Shown: one piece after another, positions 1 to 10,340 of the stretch
Numbering within the stretch: the stretch's first letter is position 1
Layout: every line of letters begins with the position of its first letter
Origin: DASYXZ01 sp035308965
GTDB taxonomy: Bacteria; Acidobacteriota; Terriglobia; UBA7540
Assembly: GCA_035308965.1 (NCBI GenBank)
Contig: DATGFN010000025.1
Coordinates: 116,846 to 180,845, forward strand
Direction of reading: 5' to 3'
DNA length: 64,000 bases
Notes under the pieces: model-generated
What the model was told of the DNA's origin: nothing
The model's database searches: none
The model's input: only the letters and a program-made list of their open reading frames with translations
Translations under genes and position numbers: made by a program

Positions 1-2
1 TC

Positions 3-1556
3 CAAATGTTCTACTATTGGGTGATCTATCGCCTGGGTGGACCCAACCCCGCTCTGTTCCACGTCACACAAATCCTCATTTATGCCGCTACCGCGTGGCT
101 GGTTTATCGCCTGGGGTGTGAAATTTTCGGGCACCCGTGCGCGGCCCTGGTCGGCGCCGGGCTTTGGATCCTCGTTCCGGCCCATGTGGAAGCGGTGGCT
201 TGGATTGCGGGAATGGCGGATGTGGGTTGCGGATTTTTTCTTACGATGGCTTTTTTATTTTTTGTGCGTGCGGAGAAAAGCGAGACTCCCAATTTTTATT
301 CGCATCTTCCGGTTGCGCTGATTTATTTTCCAGCTCTTTTCTTCAAGGAGATGGCTGTTTGTTTTCCGCTCCTTGTCCTGGCCTATTGGTTTTTTGTTTC
401 ACCCCCAGCATCGATGCGCGATGCGCGCGGCTGGGCGGCGCGGATGGTTCGTTCGATTCCGTATTTTGCCGTCGTCGGGGCTTACATCACGATTCGACTT
501 GCTTTGGTAGGTTCCTTTGGCAGGACCCATTCTCTTTGGAACATTTCGGGAAGAACTATGGCTTCCGCCTTGGCGCTCTTGGGCCAAAATGCCAAAATAT
601 TTTTCTGGCCGGTGGGCTTGAGCCCGGCGAGATCTTTCGACCTCGGACGGATGTTACTTTCGCCCTGGCCGTATCTCGCCCTGCTAGGATTGTCCGCCGC
701 GATCAGGTTCAGGAAACGAGACCCCCAATTAACTTTCCTGACGGCCTGGTGGGCCGTCATGCTCATCCCTTGCCTGGATATTCGCCAACTCGGCATTCCC
801 AAAGTAGCCGATCGTTTTTCCTATATGCCGTCGGTCGGCCTTTGCCTGGCTATTGCGCTTACTTTAATGGTTCGATTGCCTTCCTGGTCCTTTGGCCTCA
901 AGCTCGCACGCGCAGTGGCCCCGGCGCTCGCTTCGCTTGCGGTCTTCTGGGCCTCCCAAACGTTGGCGGACATTCCCATCTGGAAAAGCGATACCACTTT
1001 GATGATGCGGGTGCGGGCGCGAGCGCCGGATGCGGCGTGGCCGCACGTTGCGCAGGGCGACATTCTCCGCTTCCAGGAAGGCGACCTGGATGGTTCGGAG
1101 CATGAGTATCAGACGGCGCTCACCCTGGGCCAGAATCCCAGCGAGAGATCCCCCGAAGTAATTTACGACAGCTACATCGGCTTGGGAGGGGTTGCCGAGG
1201 AGCGGGGGCATGACCAACAAGCTCTTATGTTTTTTCAGCAGGCGGCCAATACCTTGCCCCAGCTCAGTCCTGCTTACGACTTTCTGGGCGCGTATTACTT
1301 TCCGCGAAAGGATTATGCTACCGCTTCCGTCTATTTCTCCAAAGCGGTGAAAGCAAATCCTCAAGACGTCGATGCCCATATTTACCTCGGCAATTGCTGG
1401 ATGAAGCTGGGGAGGTTCAGGGACGCGGCCGGAGAGTTCCACGCGGCGCGGGACGTGGATCCAGGTCTGAAGCAAGCCTATATTTCCGAGGCGCACGCAT
1501 TGGATGTCCTCGGCGAAGTGGATGCGGCATCGAAGGTTCGCGAAAGTTTTCATTAG
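3..1556 (+). CDS. Membrane glycosyltransferase-like protein with C-terminal TPR repeats (5' partial)
   Basis: The frame is open to the left edge, so the true start lies upstream; the first ATG inside the window is at 6. The first ~330 residues are strongly hydrophobic, with about nine membrane segments and a conserved luminal-type stretch (VPAHVEAVAW near residue 57), resembling the GT39/PMT-like core of TMTC-type proteins. From about residue 345 to the end there are four or five tetratricopeptide repeats (for example AYDFLGAYYFPRKDYATA). The layout of membrane transferase plus TPR tail is common in Acidobacteriota and related phyla. Substrate is unknown; a polyprenyl-phosphate-sugar donor is the family expectation. 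It is 71 bp upstream of the ABC exporter genes and on the same strand, so it may share their transcript. Confidence 0.7.
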   Translation, partial: QMFYYWVIYRLGGPNPALFHVTQILIYAATAWLVYRLGCEIFGHPCAALVGAGLWILVPAHVEAVAWIAGMADVGCGFFLTMAFLFFVRAEKSETPNFYSHLPVALIYFPALFFKEMAVCFPLLVLAYWFFVSPPASMRDARGWAARMVRSIPYFAVVGAYITIRLALVGSFGRTHSLWNISGRTMASALALLGQNAKIFFWPVGLSPARSFDLGRMLLSPWPYLALLGLSAAIRFRKRDPQLTFLTAWWAVMLIPCLDIRQLGIPKVADRFSYMPSVGLCLAIALTLMVRLPSWSFGLKLARAVAPALASLAVFWASQTLADIPIWKSDTTLMMRVRARAPDAAWPHVAQGDILRFQEGDLDGSEHEYQTALTLGQNPSERSPEVIYDSYIGLGGVAEERGHDQQALMFFQQAANTLPQLSPAYDFLGAYYFPRKDYATASVYFSKAVKANPQDVDAHIYLGNCWMKLGRFRDAAGEFHAARDVDPGLKQAYISEAHALDVLGEVDAASKVRESFH

Positions 1557-1627
1557 CTGAAGGATGAAAAACTTCCAATGAATTGTTAATCTGATGGGAG
1601 CCCCGCAAGGAGGCTGGGAAATGATTT

Positions 1628-2601
<974 letters not shown>

Positions 2602-2605
<4 letters not shown>

Positions 2606-3387
2606 AGGCGATGAATCGGGTTGCCTCGATTGCTCTTCACACCTTCAAAGAGGCGGTGAGGGATAAAGTCCTCTACAACCTCGTGGTGTTTGCTCTTTTG
2701 CTGATCGGCGCCGCCATTCTTTTCAGCAGTATTTCCGTGGGCATCGAGCAAATCATCATGATCGACCTGGGCTTGAGCTCGATTTCCGTTTTTGGACTGA
2801 TCATGGCGATTTTCATCGGCATCGGCCTGGTCTCCAAGGAAATTGAGCGCCGCACCATTTATCACATTCTCTCGAAACCGGTTCGCCGAGTTGAGTTCAT
2901 CGTGGGGAAATACCTCGGACTCGTCCTCACCCTGGTCATCAACACGGCTATTATGACCGCGGGGTTTTACCTCGCGATTTATTATCAGAAACGCTCCTTG
3001 GGCGCGGAAGATTTCGCCCCGCTCTCCGCCATTTATTTTATTCTTCTTCAATTGGCCATCGTTGTGGGCCTGGCAATTTTCTTCTCCTGCATATCCACAC
3101 CCGTGCTCTCCGCGGTTTTCACTTTTTGCGTTTATGTGATTGGACATTTCCTCAGCGAAATCCGCTGGCTGGGAACCACTCTGCACAGCAGCGCGGCGAA
3201 ATGGGTGACGCAAGTCTTGTATTATCTCCTGCCCAATCTTAGCGATTTTGATTTCATTACCCGGGCCGCCCATGGCGAAAAGATGTCTTCGTCCCTCCTG
3301 GTTTCCAATTCGCTCTATGCCCTCCTATACGTGACCGTGCTGATATCAGCGTCGATTCTGATTTTCGAGGAGCGCGAATTCAAATGA
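2602..3387 (+). CDS. ABC-2 type exporter, permease subunit
   Basis: A 261-residue integral membrane protein with about six hydrophobic segments (for example at 20-40, 55-75 and 105-125) and the ABC-2 permease layout: a short cytoplasmic N-terminus (IALHTFKEAVRDKVLYN), then a membrane core. The motif RTIYHILSKPVRR near residues 89-101 is typical of permeases that pair with NatA-like ATPases. It starts inside the end of the ATPase gene with a good ribosome-binding site (AAAGGAGAACG) and itself overlaps the next gene by 4 nt. Its job is to form the transmembrane path of the exporter powered by the 1628-2605 product. Confidence 0.9.
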
Positions 3388-4292
3388 CGGCCGCGGCTCC
3401 ATCGAAATCGGGATTGCACTCCACCCGCAATGCCTGCTGGGCGCTGCTGGTTCTTGGCTTTCTGGCCTTGTTCGCAGTCCAGAGGCAAATCGATCGCGAG
3501 ACGGACGTTTACGCCAAAATTAACGAGGTTCTCTATGTTCGTTCCGGGACGACCCTTCGATCTCTTTGTCTCGGAAATGAAGGACTATTGGCTGATATCT
3601 ACTGGACTCGCGCGGTGCAGTACTTTGGCCGGGGACTAATGGAAGGCACAGGAGAAAGAAGATTTGAGTTGCTCGCGCCTTTACTTCGCATTACTACTGA
3701 CCTTGATCCCCAATTGATCATCGCCTATCGATTCGGCGCCATCTTCCTGATGGCCAGACGCCCTGTCGGCGCCGGCGACCCCCAGGGCGCGCTCCAACTG
3801 ATCCGGCGCGGAATTGTGGCCAACCCCGATTATTGGCGGCTCTGGCAGGACTTGGGGTTTGTCTACTACTGGGAGTTGCATGACTATAAGTCAGCGTCCA
3901 AAATGTTCGCCATAGGAAGCCAGCAACCCGGCGCGGACTTCTGGATGAAAGCATTGGCGGGGACGGTGGCGGCAAAGGGAGGGGACCTTGAAACTTCCCG
4001 CTTTCTTTGGTCTGAAATCTATCGGCACGCGGAAACCGATGCGGTTAGGAAGACGGCGGAATATCACCTGGCCAGCCTGAAGGCGAGGGTTGATCTGGAC
4101 AAGCTAAACGACCTTCTGGAGATTTATCGAAGGAAAACCGGACACGATGCACATTCAATTTATGATTTAACTTCCAGCGGTCTGTTAAGCGGCTTACCCA
4201 AGGATCCTTCAGGCATTCCTTATGTGATCGGTCCTGACGGCCACGCGGCATTAGGCGAGGGAAGCAGCGTGGATCTTCGCATGGTTCAGTAA
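3384..4292 (+). CDS. Membrane-anchored TPR-like protein of unknown function
   Basis: A 302-residue protein with one N-terminal hydrophobic segment (residues ~14-31, ALLVLGFLALFAVQ) followed by helical repeats that look like degenerate TPRs (residues ~95-230, with an LWQDLGFVYYWELHDYKSA unit). The C-terminal ~50 residues (LLSGLPKDPSGIPYVIGPDG) resemble the tail of pseudopilin-like proteins, where a lysine-proline-aspartate turn precedes a short strand. It overlaps the permease gene by 4 nt, so it is very likely in the ABC-2 operon. I do not recognise a named family; an accessory or scaffold role for the exporter is inference. Confidence 0.75.
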   Translation: MTAAAPSKSGLHSTRNACWALLVLGFLALFAVQRQIDRETDVYAKINEVLYVRSGTTLRSLCLGNEGLLADIYWTRAVQYFGRGLMEGTGERRFELLAPLLRITTDLDPQLIIAYRFGAIFLMARRPVGAGDPQGALQLIRRGIVANPDYWRLWQDLGFVYYWELHDYKSASKMFAIGSQQPGADFWMKALAGTVAAKGGDLETSRFLWSEIYRHAETDAVRKTAEYHLASLKARVDLDKLNDLLEIYRRKTGHDAHSIYDLTSSGLLSGLPKDPSGIPYVIGPDGHAALGEGSSVDLRMVQ

Positions 4293-4309
4293 CTCCCCGC
4301 GGACGGAGC

Positions 4310-5101
4310 GTGAAGCGGTTAACGATGTTCAAGCTCAGGTTTATTTTTTCGCAAACCATATTGACCCTTGGCCTGATTTTCCTCGGGTTGATCGCCGCCA
4401 AGGCGACGGCGGGATTGCGAACCATCGGGGAGTCGAAGGATTCTGATTGGCGTCTGGCATGGGTACGCGGCCTTTTATACACATCCATTCTGGCCCTGGT
4501 CATTTTCGGTGCGCGGGGTTTGGCGGAGGGCATGGCTGCCGGAATACACTCCGTGGCATGTGCGGACGATTTCAATCATAAGCGGCCGGACCAAACCTAC
4601 TTCAACGCATTGCGCGCGGTCCAGTTGCGTCCAGGAACAATTGCCTATTGGAAAGACCTGGATGCTTCCAAGTTCTTGCAAGCCCAGTTCGATTCCGTGT
4701 TAAAGGATGAACCGGTATTGCGGGCCCTCAGTGGCGGACCATTGGACGAGGAAACCACGATGCGCTTCGCGTATTGCTACTACTTTCTGGGCGAGTATGA
4801 CCGGGTCATTCCGTTGACGGAAGAAGTTATCCGCAACAACCGAAATTTCGCGGCCCCCTACATTCTGGAGGCCATGACCTATACGGCCCAGAAAAAATAC
4901 ATCCAAGCAGAGCAGGTATACTTAGCCGTGCTCCAAGTCTTCCCCTCGCAAGAGACGGCTGTTGAGGGTCTGGCACACGTACATTATCTGAAGGGGTTTC
5001 CTGAGACCGCCGAGAAGGTTTTGGCTGAGACCGCAAAGTTCCCTTTCCCCCCCCAAGCGCGGAAACGGTTTGACGCCCTGAAGGCATTCTATGCCCAATG
5101 A
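4310..5101 (+). CDS. Membrane protein with TPR-like repeats, unknown function
   Basis: A 263-residue protein with two hydrophobic segments near the N-terminus (about residues 8-30 and 50-70) and a soluble part with TPR-like helical pairs (residues ~145-250, including YYFLGEYDRVIPLTEEVIRNN). It follows the preceding gene by 17 nt and overlaps the next by 11 nt. The start is uncertain: GTG at 4310 has a GGAG only 1 nt upstream, while ATG at 4325 is about 16 nt from it. The pairing of this protein with the previous TPR protein suggests that both belong to one assembly with the exporter. No catalytic motif is visible. Confidence 0.7.
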   Translation: MKRLTMFKLRFIFSQTILTLGLIFLGLIAAKATAGLRTIGESKDSDWRLAWVRGLLYTSILALVIFGARGLAEGMAAGIHSVACADDFNHKRPDQTYFNALRAVQLRPGTIAYWKDLDASKFLQAQFDSVLKDEPVLRALSGGPLDEETTMRFAYCYYFLGEYDRVIPLTEEVIRNNRNFAAPYILEAMTYTAQKKYIQAEQVYLAVLQVFPSQETAVEGLAHVHYLKGFPETAEKVLAETAKFPFPPQARKRFDALKAFYAQ

Positions 5102-6134
5102 TGGACGCATTAACCTTCGGGTGCGTCTCGAGGATGCCGTAGCGTTTTCGTTTTTCTTCCTATATCTCGTTCTGATTGCTTCCTTCCGTGAGTGGCGCGG
5201 AAGCATGCCGGACCCTGTCAGCGTGATGGTTGTGGTTCCCGCAGTCTGCTTGCTGCTGGGCAAGGAACTGGTGCATTATTTTGTGGCGGGAAAAGAAATG
5301 CGCCTTGAATCGGCAGAGGGCCTGTGGGAATTCGTAAAGCCCTATTGGACGATCCTTCATGATTGGCTGCCCTTTTTCATGCTGCTCTTTATGTATTACG
5401 CTCTTTGGGGGAGCGCCACGCACATGGTGATCACGCATGACCGTGACCTGGACCTGATCGCGTGGGACCAGCGTTTGTTTGGATTTCAGGCCAGCGTAGC
5501 CCTGCAACGCATTGTCTCACCGCCGTTGACCGCGTGGATGGAATTCGCTTATTTCTTCCACCTTCCCAACATTCCGATTGTTGCCTGCTTCATTTATATC
5601 TGGCGGCCGCGGGAACGATTTCGAGAAATGATGACCGGTGTGCTGCTCGTGACCGCTTTCGGTTTGGTGGGATATCTGTTGGTACCCGGGGTGGGCCCCA
5701 TGTATTCCTTGAGGGACCAATTTATCGTGCCCCTTAGCCAGCCTCTGGCGCTCTTCAGCCAGCAAGCCGACTTCATCGATTTTGCCCGCGTCCAACGGGA
5801 TGTCTTCCCCAGTTTGCACGTGGGGATTTCCTTTGTGGTTTGGCTGTATGCGTACCGTAATTCCAAACGACTCTTTTGGATTCTTTCCCCGTTCATTTTG
5901 AGCTTGTGGGTTTCCACCGTCTACCTTCGCTATCATTATTTGGTGGACGTCGTCGCCGGCCTCATTCTGGCGCCCCTCTGTTTTTTATTGTCCAATTGGC
6001 TGTTCAAGCGATTTGGAGTAATAAGCATTCCAATCCGGATGCCCGAAGCTTGGGCGTCGCGAATTCGGGGCCACCGCGCGCAGCCTGCTGTTGGGCAGGA
6101 ATCCAGCCCAAGTGAAATGGAGGAGCGCCCATGA
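5091..6134 (+). CDS. PAP2-superfamily membrane protein (inositolphosphotransferase/phosphatase-like)
   Basis: A 347-residue protein with about eight membrane segments. It carries the PAP2 catalytic signature in two parts: PSLHVG near residue 240 and RYHYLVDVVAG near residue 280. The histidines in SLH and RYHYLVD are the usual phosphate-transfer pair. The arrangement matches the PAP2_3 group (inositolphosphorylceramide synthase/AUR1-like) rather than small soluble phosphatases. The active site of such proteins faces the periplasm, so it may act on lipid phosphates or polyprenyl phosphates, which would fit a locus with an exporter and a membrane glycosyltransferase. The exact substrate is unknown. 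It overlaps both neighbours (11 nt upstream, 4 nt downstream). Confidence 0.85.
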   Translation: MPNDGRINLRVRLEDAVAFSFFFLYLVLIASFREWRGSMPDPVSVMVVVPAVCLLLGKELVHYFVAGKEMRLESAEGLWEFVKPYWTILHDWLPFFMLLFMYYALWGSATHMVITHDRDLDLIAWDQRLFGFQASVALQRIVSPPLTAWMEFAYFFHLPNIPIVACFIYIWRPRERFREMMTGVLLVTAFGLVGYLLVPGVGPMYSLRDQFIVPLSQPLALFSQQADFIDFARVQRDVFPSLHVGISFVVWLYAYRNSKRLFWILSPFILSLWVSTVYLRYHYLVDVVAGLILAPLCFLLSNWLFKRFGVISIPIRMPEAWASRIRGHRAQPAVGQESSPSEMEERP

Positions 6135-6886
6135 GCGCATTGCCGCGGACAAGGGCGACGGAGCGGGCTTGCCACCGCGCCTTCCTGGTCCGGAAATGGC
6201 CCGCCGCATGCGAGGTTCTTGCCAGTGCGGCTATTCTTTTCGTCACATTAAGTTTCAACCCTGCCATTGTTGCGCGCCCTGGGCAGGAACCCCCCTCCGT
6301 GGAAGATTTTGTCAGCCGGCTTGAGTCCAGTTATCACACCGTAAAAGCCCTGCGGGCGGAGTTCGTGCAAACCTACGTTGCCAACGGGCAGACACGAGTT
6401 GAATCGGGCACCGTCATGTTTGCCCGAGGTGGCCGGATGCGTTGGGATTATCGTCAGCCGGAAGAGAAGCTGTTTCTTTCCGACGGAAAGTATTTGGTGC
6501 TCTACGTCCCGGCGGAAAAACAGTTGACGCGCTCGCGGGTGAAAGAGAGCGACGATGTGCGCGTGCCTTTCCGGCTTCTGCTCTCACGCCTGAATCTTAG
6601 GCGCGTGTTTGGCCGCTTCGAGTTCGCGGACCAGGCGCTGCGGCCGGAACCGGGCGACCGGGTTCTGCGCGCGCTGCCGAAACACGAGGACGAGAGTGGC
6701 TACCACGAAGTGCTGATGGAAATCACGCCCGAGTTTGACATTCGCCGCCTGGTCATTCACTTCACCGACCACAGTTCGATGGAATTCACCTTCAAAGGAA
6801 TCGACCGTAACGTTCAAACGAATTCTGGGCTTTTCAATTTCACTCCGCCTCCCGGTACTGAAGTCATCGACGCGCCAAATGAGTAG
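6131..6886 (+). CDS. LolA-like outer-membrane lipoprotein carrier protein
   Basis: A 251-residue protein with a hydrophobic N-terminal segment (residues ~28-47) that looks like a signal peptide with a long basic leader. The remainder has the LolA pattern: VEDFVSRLESSYHTVKALRAEF, then alternating strands with MRWDYRQPEEKLFLSDGKY, which corresponds to the LolA MRW-Y--P motif. LolA proteins form an open β-barrel that shuttles lipoproteins or other lipids across the periplasm. It is the last gene of the overlapping run, starting within the stop of the PAP2 gene (ATGA). A convergent palindromic repeat follows immediately. Whether it is the general LolA or a locus-specific lipid carrier cannot be told here; another LolA-like protein lies at 49369-50142. 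Confidence 0.85.
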   Translation: MSALPRTRATERACHRAFLVRKWPAACEVLASAAILFVTLSFNPAIVARPGQEPPSVEDFVSRLESSYHTVKALRAEFVQTYVANGQTRVESGTVMFARGGRMRWDYRQPEEKLFLSDGKYLVLYVPAEKQLTRSRVKESDDVRVPFRLLLSRLNLRRVFGRFEFADQALRPEPGDRVLRALPKHEDESGYHEVLMEITPEFDIRRLVIHFTDHSSMEFTFKGIDRNVQTNSGLFNFTPPPGTEVIDAPNE

Positions 6887-6960
6887 TAGGGGCACGGCTT
6901 GCCGTGCACTCTTGAGGTTTTCAGGAAAAGGCAGGAGGGCAGGGCAAGCCCTACCCCTAC
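6886..6960. repeat. Palindromic intergenic element between convergent genes
   Basis: The two ends are inverted copies (GTAGGGGCACGG at the left, CCCTACCCCTAC at the right). The left arm also contains a small internal palindrome, GCACGGCTTGCCGTGC. It fills the gap between the LolA-like gene and the convergent HAD gene, so it could serve as a bidirectional transcription terminator. Elements with this GTAGGGGC..GCCCCTAC design are widespread in G+C-rich genomes. Confidence 0.65.
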
Positions 6961-6966
6961 GCTATC

Positions 6967-7800
6967 CTATCTCAGCACGTAGGAATGAATCGCCGCCGCC
7001 ACTCCGTCCTGATCGTTGGAAAGGGTTACAGGCCAGCCTTCCTGGTCGAGGCCTGGCGTGCAGTTGCCCATCAGGACCGGGCAGCCGGAGAAACGAAGCA
7101 TCTCGAGGTCGTTGTAATTATCCCCAATCGCCATCACTTCGCTCGGATGAATGCCGCAGCTTTCGGTCCACAGTTTCAGCGCGCCGCCTTTCGAGCACCC
7201 ACGGTTCATAACATCGAGGATGGACATGTTCCGGGTGAAATATTTAGTCCACGTCAGATGAACGTCCGGGCCGGCGGGCGAGTCGCGGAGCAACGGCTCG
7301 AGCGGCCCCATTTGGGCCGGAGGCCCGCCGAACATCAGTTGAACCGGATCGGTGGTGAGCGCGGCTTCCAGGTCGGGAACGATGGACAGGGCATCGGGCG
7401 ATCTTTCTTGATACCAGCTTAGGGGGCCTTCGGGGACGGCGCCTTCCTGCATCACGACCTGGCCGCGGCCCGGAATGTCGAAAATCGCCACGCCGTGGGC
7501 GCGAAAATGGCGCGCGATTCCCAGTATCGATTTCGCCGTCGCGCGCGGAAGAAAATTTCGGTGGACTACTTCTCCGGCAGGGGTTCCGATCAGCGCGCCA
7601 TTGGAGGAGATGAGCGTGAGAGGGAAGGGAATTTGCTCGATGATGGGCCGCGCGGAATGAAACCTCCGGCCCGTCACCACTATAAATTGAATGCCGCGCT
7701 CCGCCGCTGCCGTCAATGCTTGCCGGTTGGCGTCAGAAATTTCAGAGCGGCTATTCAGGAGAGTGCCGTCAAGATCGACTGCCACCAAGCGTATGGGCAT
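6967..7800 (-). CDS. Cof-type HAD-superfamily hydrolase
   Basis: A 277-residue protein from ATG at 7800 (a TTG two codons upstream is possible). Motif I is VDLDGTLLN at residues ~6-14, with the nucleophile and acid aspartates. Motif II is VVTGR near residue 40. The C-terminal metal-binding motif is AIGDNYNDLEML near residue 225. The large insertion between motifs II and III is the α/β cap type of Cof/YidA phosphatases, which dephosphorylate sugar phosphates, cofactor intermediates or pyridoxal phosphate. Length matches the family (about 270). It is a single gene, convergent with the LolA-like gene. Its substrate cannot be predicted from sequence. Confidence 0.88.
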   Translation of the reverse strand: MPIRLVAVDLDGTLLNSRSEISDANRQALTAAAERGIQFIVVTGRRFHSARPIIEQIPFPLTLISSNGALIGTPAGEVVHRNFLPRATAKSILGIARHFRAHGVAIFDIPGRGQVVMQEGAVPEGPLSWYQERSPDALSIVPDLEAALTTDPVQLMFGGPPAQMGPLEPLLRDSPAGPDVHLTWTKYFTRNMSILDVMNRGCSKGGALKLWTESCGIHPSEVMAIGDNYNDLEMLRFSGCPVLMGNCTPGLDQEGWPVTLSNDQDGVAAAIHSYVLR

Positions 7801-7900
7801 GAGCAAGAAATATTAACATATTGAATGCCGGAAGAGTGCGCCCGGCGCCAGCCTGTTTCCGTTGACCGGGCTTTCGCCGCTCGGTTAGACTGCTGTGTTC

Positions 7901-9088
7901 ATGTCCATGGTCTCTCATCTCGAGTGTGCGCGCTGCGGGAACCGGTTCGAGGCGGGGAAGATCTACAACTTATGCGCTTGCGGCTCACCGCTGCTGGTGC
8001 GCTATCATTTGTCCAAAGACCGCGGCGTCACAGTTCGTAAAGGCCTGCTCCAAGGTCCACATAATCTTTGGCGTTATCGGGAAGTTCTGCCCGTTACCCG
8101 GGATTCGTCCATTGTTTCACTGGGTGAAGGGTTCACTCCGTTGCTTCACGCCGACCGCTTGGGCAAGAAATTGGGCCTCGCGCACCTCTACTTCAAAAAT
8201 GAAGCTGTCAATCCCACCGGATCGTTCAAAGACCGCGGCATGGCGCTGGCCGTCAGCATGGCGCGCGAGTTGGGCATCACGAAACTCGCCGCTCCCTCGG
8301 CTGGTAATGCTGCCGGCGCGCTGGCCGCATACGCAGCCAAAGCGGGAATGAAAGCAACAGTCTTCATGCCCGAAAGTACTCCTCTGGCAAACCGCCTGGA
8401 GTGTTCACTGGCGGGCGCGGAAGTGGTTTTGGTGGCGGGGAGCATCAAGGATTGCGGGCGAGTTTTGCGGGAGCGCACAGCGGCGGAAGGCTATTTTGAT
8501 GTTTCGACTTTGCGGGAGCCTTACCGGGTGGAAGGCAAAAAGACGATGGCGTACGAAATCTATGAGCAGCTTGGCGGTCATCTTCCCGACGCCATGATTT
8601 ACCCGACCGGCGGGGGTACTGGACTGATTGGCATGTGGAAAGCGTTTGCCGAAATGGCCGAGCTCGGCTGGATTGGCGGTGAGCAGCCGCGAATGTTTTC
8701 GGTGCAAGCGACGGGATGCGCGCCTATGGTGCGCGCATTCGAGAGTAATTCAGAAAAAGCTGAAGAATGGCAGAACCCTGCCACCGTTGCTTCCGGGCTG
8801 CGCGTGCCTTCAGCCATCGGCGATTTCCTGATCCTGCGGGCTCTCTATGAAAGCAGCGGCGCCGCACTGGCGGTGGAAGACGCAGCCATGCTTGAGGCCG
8901 TTCGCGAACTGGCTGAGACCGAGGGGCTTATCACTTCGCCCGAGGGCGGAGCCACCCTTGCCGCGTTGAAGCGGTTGGTAGCCGACGGAGTTCTGAAGGG
9001 TACTGAGACTGTCGTTTTATTTCTTACCGCAACAGGATATAAATACCTGGAAGTTTTGCAGACCCTTGCCACGAACAAGAGCGCCTAG
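7901..9088 (+). CDS. thrC: Threonine synthase
   Basis: A 395-residue PLP enzyme that converts O-phosphohomoserine to threonine in the cytosol. It opens with a zinc-ribbon-like segment (CARCG..CACG within residues 8-28), as in many bacterial and archaeal ThrC proteins. The PLP-lysine motif PTGSFKDRG is near residue 105, and the phosphate-binding glycine loop is YPTGGGTG near residue 230. Several starts are possible: GTG 7895, ATG 7901 and ATG 7907; none has a strong ribosome-binding site, and 7901 is a compromise. It is followed 6 nt later by the alanyl-tRNA editing gene, so the two are probably cotranscribed. No other threonine-pathway gene is nearby. Confidence 0.92.
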   Translation: MSMVSHLECARCGNRFEAGKIYNLCACGSPLLVRYHLSKDRGVTVRKGLLQGPHNLWRYREVLPVTRDSSIVSLGEGFTPLLHADRLGKKLGLAHLYFKNEAVNPTGSFKDRGMALAVSMARELGITKLAAPSAGNAAGALAAYAAKAGMKATVFMPESTPLANRLECSLAGAEVVLVAGSIKDCGRVLRERTAAEGYFDVSTLREPYRVEGKKTMAYEIYEQLGGHLPDAMIYPTGGGTGLIGMWKAFAEMAELGWIGGEQPRMFSVQATGCAPMVRAFESNSEKAEEWQNPATVASGLRVPSAIGDFLILRALYESSGAALAVEDAAMLEAVRELAETEGLITSPEGGATLAALKRLVADGVLKGTETVVLFLTATGYKYLEVLQTLATNKSA

Positions 9089-9094
9089 GAAGAA

Positions 9095-10282
9095 ATGCCG
9101 AAAACGGAACGCCTTTACTATACCGATTCTTATTTGCGGGAGTTTGAGGCCCGCATTCTAAAAACCGAGCCCGGACCAAAGGGTTTTCGCGTCTATCTGG
9201 ACCGCACCGCTTTCTACCCCGAGTCGGGAGGTCAGCCGATGGATTTCGGGACTTTGGGCGGCATTCCCGTGCTTGCATTGGCGGAAGAAGACGACGCGAT
9301 TGTGCACGAGATGGAACGGCAGCCCGAGGGCGAGCCGGTTCAAGGGGAAATCGACTGGCCGCGCCGCTTCGATCACATGCAACAACACACAGGCCAGCAC
9401 GTTCTCTCGGCGGCATTCGAAAAAGCCGGAGAATACAAAACGGTTTCGTTCCACCTGGGCGCCGACGTGTCATCCATCGACCTGGATTCGGACCGCCCCG
9501 GGGGCCGTCAGATCAATGAAGCCGAAGATCTGGCTAACCAGATTGTGTTTGAGAATCGCGAAGTAAAAATCTCTTTTCGCCCCGTTGCCGAGGCCCAGCT
9601 CCTCGACTTGAGGAAGCCCACGCTGCGCGATGGTGAGGTTCGTTTGGTTGAGATTGCCGGCTTCGATCTTTCCGCATGCGGCGGGACTCACGTGAGCCGC
9701 ACGGGGGCTATTGGCCTGATTGCGGTGCGCAAAGTCGAGCGTATGAAAGGGCTGACCCGAGTGGAATTCGTTTGTGGTGGCAGGGCGCTTGCGGCCTCCC
9801 GGCGCGATTTTCAGGTCTTGAGCGAGGCTGCAAAATTGCTTTCCGCTTCGAGCACTCAGCTTCCGGAATTGATTGCGAAACAGATGGATGAGTTGCGCGC
9901 CGCCAACCGCGCCCGCGAAAAATCGGTGGAGCGGAGCGCGGAAATACATGCTCAAAAGCTATGGCAGTCCACGCCGGAACAGGATGGCCGCCGGGTTGTT
10001 TCCCATTTTTTCAATGAGGATGAACTCCAGGAAGGGAAAAAGGTTGCACACGCGATTGCCGCCCACCCCGCCGCCATCGCGCTGGTCGGTGTGAAAGGTA
10101 AGAAGACGTTCCTGTACTTCTCTCAAACAGCAGGAGGCGGCGCGGATATGGGCGCCATCCTCAAGCAAACCGTGGCGAAGTTCGGCGGGAAGGGTGGCGG
10201 CACAAAGGACTTTGCCCAGGGCGGGGGGATGGACGAGTCGCGACTTGAAGAAGCCCTGGCGTTTGCGGAATCACTGCTGTAG
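9095..10282 (+). CDS. Alanyl-tRNA editing protein (AlaX-like with DHHA1 domain)
   Basis: A 395-residue homologue of the editing half of alanyl-tRNA synthetase, without the catalytic aminoacylation core. The zinc-dependent editing site is visible as HMQQHTGQHVLSAAF (residues ~92-106) and SACGGTHVSRTGAIG (~193-207). The C-terminus has the DHHA1 glycine-rich end (GGKGGGTKDFAQGGG). Proteins of this type (AlaX-L) hydrolyse Ser- or Gly-tRNA(Ala) in trans. A long helical linker rich in Glu, Lys and Arg sits between (~245-290). It starts 6 nt after thrC. A tRNA-Ala gene lies about 500 bp downstream on the same strand, which may be coincidence. Confidence 0.9.
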   Translation: MPKTERLYYTDSYLREFEARILKTEPGPKGFRVYLDRTAFYPESGGQPMDFGTLGGIPVLALAEEDDAIVHEMERQPEGEPVQGEIDWPRRFDHMQQHTGQHVLSAAFEKAGEYKTVSFHLGADVSSIDLDSDRPGGRQINEAEDLANQIVFENREVKISFRPVAEAQLLDLRKPTLRDGEVRLVEIAGFDLSACGGTHVSRTGAIGLIAVRKVERMKGLTRVEFVCGGRALAASRRDFQVLSEAAKLLSASSTQLPELIAKQMDELRAANRAREKSVERSAEIHAQKLWQSTPEQDGRRVVSHFFNEDELQEGKKVAHAIAAHPAAIALVGVKGKKTFLYFSQTAGGGADMGAILKQTVAKFGGKGGGTKDFAQGGGMDESRLEEALAFAESLL

Positions 10283-10340
10283 CGGTTTCCCACCGTGCTG
10301 AAGGGCTTATTTAGTGGTCTTTCAAGAGGAGACTGGTTCG

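Noticed and set aside
137..1105. Plus-strand open frame of 322 codons
   Set aside because: It is an alternative-frame shadow of the glycosyltransferase/TPR gene, without protein-like composition.
10314..10340. Earlier GTG start for the hypothetical gene
   Set aside because: No ribosome-binding site precedes it, whereas ATG 10341 has AAGAGGA at good spacing.
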